Below, in pieces: positions 4,329 through 5,305 of a stretch of 5,305 bases of DNA. The stretch's first letter is position 1. Every line of letters starts with the position of its first letter. The stretch is from Methanosarcina sp. Lineage in GTDB: Archaea > Halobacteriota > Methanosarcinia > Methanosarcinales > Methanosarcinaceae. A model generated the notes under the pieces. It worked only from the letters and a program-made list of their open reading frames with translations. It had not been told where the DNA came from and made no database searches. The stretch spans positions 1 to 5,305 of the forward strand of contig JADGNM010000204.1 in NCBI GenBank assembly GCA_017883485.1, in the 5' to 3' direction. The position numbers and the translations under genes were made by a program.

Positions 4329-5305
4329 ATGGAAATAGCCGACCTTCGAAAAGAACCTATTATTATAGAATGGTTTCAGACAGCCAATATAAAACCGCGA
4401 AGTGTAGTGTCGTATATTCAAGGTATGCGAGACTTCACGGAATACACCAAGAAAGACCCCGATACCTTATTAGAAGAAGCTGAGAACGAGGTTAGAGCAG
4501 GCAAGTTAATGCGACAGCGCGCTTTAAAACGCCAACTCGTGGGCTTTAGACAGCATTTGCAGAATGAAGGAAAAGCACCCATGACGATTAAGAACCGTAT
4601 GGTAGGGGTAAAAAGTTTCTTTGAAACCTTTGATATTGAAATTCCCAAGTTACCGAGGGTAGGAAAAGCCGTGACCCTTGAAAAAAATAATGACATTCCA
4701 TCGAAAGAAGATATACAAGATGTCTTAAAAGTAGCTGACCCTTTAGAGAAAGCAATAGTTCTAACAGGGGTTTCAAGTGGATTGGCAGCAAATGAGATAA
4801 GCAACCTGAAAGTTAAGGACTTCCAAAAAGGGTATGATCCAAAAACAGGTATTACAACCCTTAAATTGCGAAGGGAAAAGGCAAGCTTCGATTTTATAAC
4901 ATTTTTGAGCCCGGAAGCCAGCTGGGCAATTTTAGATTATCTGGATTACAGGAACCGGCCAACAAATAACCCCAGGCAAATAGATATGTTAAATAAACAA
5001 AAAGTGTATTCTGACAATGATTATCTGTTTATTCGAAGGCAAGTAATACCCGAATACCTTGACAAACCAGATGAAAACTTAAGGCGATTGGATACCGAAT
5101 CAATAACAAAAGTATATAGAATATTATCCACGAAGGCCCGGAAAAATACTCCTTTGAATGAATGGAGTTTTATAAGAAGCCACAACCTGAGAAAGTACTT
5201 TAACAGTGCGCTACTCAATGCCGGGGCAGATTCGTTTTTTACAAATTTTCTAATGGGCCACACCCTTAATGAGACACAGGCCGCTTATTTCCGGGCGAGT
5301 CCTGA
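4329..5305 (+). CDS. tyrosine recombinase / archaeal integrase, 3' end beyond window
   Basis: At least 325 residues are encoded and the frame is open at the window edge. Residues about 12-105 look like the helical SAM-like DNA-binding (core-binding) domain, and about 123-325 are the catalytic domain. Visible catalytic residues are Lys184 in LRREKAS, His285 and Arg288 in SHNLRKYF (284-291), His311 in FLMGHTL (307-313) and the nucleophile Tyr320 in AAYFRAS (318-324). The His311-Tyr320 spacing is the family norm. The first catalytic Arg is missing: in the segment aligned to the usual TGLRxSE motif the protein reads SGLAANE (150-156), with Ala153 at the Arg position. The family cuts and rejoins DNA through a 3'-phosphotyrosine in integration, excision or dimer resolution. 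Only the last few residues should be missing. The start is fixed by AGGTGA and an in-frame stop just upstream. No element genes or att sites are seen, so it may be the edge of an integrated element to the right or a solitary chromosomal recombinase. Confidence 0.9.
   Translation, partial: MEIADLRKEPIIIEWFQTANIKPRSVVSYIQGMRDFTEYTKKDPDTLLEEAENEVRAGKLMRQRALKRQLVGFRQHLQNEGKAPMTIKNRMVGVKSFFETFDIEIPKLPRVGKAVTLEKNNDIPSKEDIQDVLKVADPLEKAIVLTGVSSGLAANEISNLKVKDFQKGYDPKTGITTLKLRREKASFDFITFLSPEASWAILDYLDYRNRPTNNPRQIDMLNKQKVYSDNDYLFIRRQVIPEYLDKPDENLRRLDTESITKVYRILSTKARKNTPLNEWSFIRSHNLRKYFNSALLNAGADSFFTNFLMGHTLNETQAAYFRASP

Noticed and set aside
4418..4804. Minus-strand open frame opposite the recombinase
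   Set aside because: The plus-strand frame here has the recombinase domain order, a good ribosome site and conserved motifs; the antisense frame has none of these.

Overview
The window looks like chromosome from a methanogenic archaeon of the Methanosarcina group. The main reason is a single gene that fuses formaldehyde-activating enzyme (Fae) to 3-hexulose-6-phosphate synthase (Hps), next to a short archaeal-type triosephosphate isomerase (222 residues). The Shine-Dalgarno sites (AGGAGG, AGGTGA), TTTATATC-type TATA boxes and AT-rich intergenic DNA fit this. The assignment rests on recognising the proteins, not on a database search.

Layout: (1) 1-173 has no convincing gene. It holds a GGGGG/CCCCC hairpin followed by T-rich DNA, possibly the 3' end of an upstream gene, and two overlapping small hairpins. 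(2) 174-1730, plus strand, is a 518-residue HEAT-repeat protein with one N-terminal membrane segment. (3) 1731-1910 is a convergent intergenic region with a terminator-like hairpin, five degenerate 17-19 bp tandem repeats and a 10-bp inverted repeat. (4) 1911-2579, minus strand, is tpiA, with a TTG start fixed by a strong ribosome binding site. (5) 2580-2733 is the tpiA leader and promoter, with a long bulged hairpin. (6) 2734-3912, minus strand, is fae-hps. (7) 3913-4328 is a 416-base gene-free region holding the fae-hps leader, candidate TATA boxes, small inverted repeats, and the promoter and ribosome binding site of the next gene. (8) 4329 to the window end, plus strand, is a tyrosine recombinase cut by the window edge just after its catalytic tyrosine.

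The fae-hps and tpiA genes share a strand and both act in central sugar-phosphate metabolism. Hps interconverts hexulose 6-phosphate with ribulose 5-phosphate plus formaldehyde, Fae captures the formaldehyde on the tetrahydromethanopterin-type carrier, and TpiA interconverts the triose phosphates of gluconeogenesis. The HEAT protein and the recombinase have no evident functional link to them.

No clearly new multigene system is visible. The points most worth a second look are the recombinase, which has Ala where the family's first catalytic Arg should be, the tandem repeat between the convergent genes, and the structured leaders of tpiA and fae-hps.
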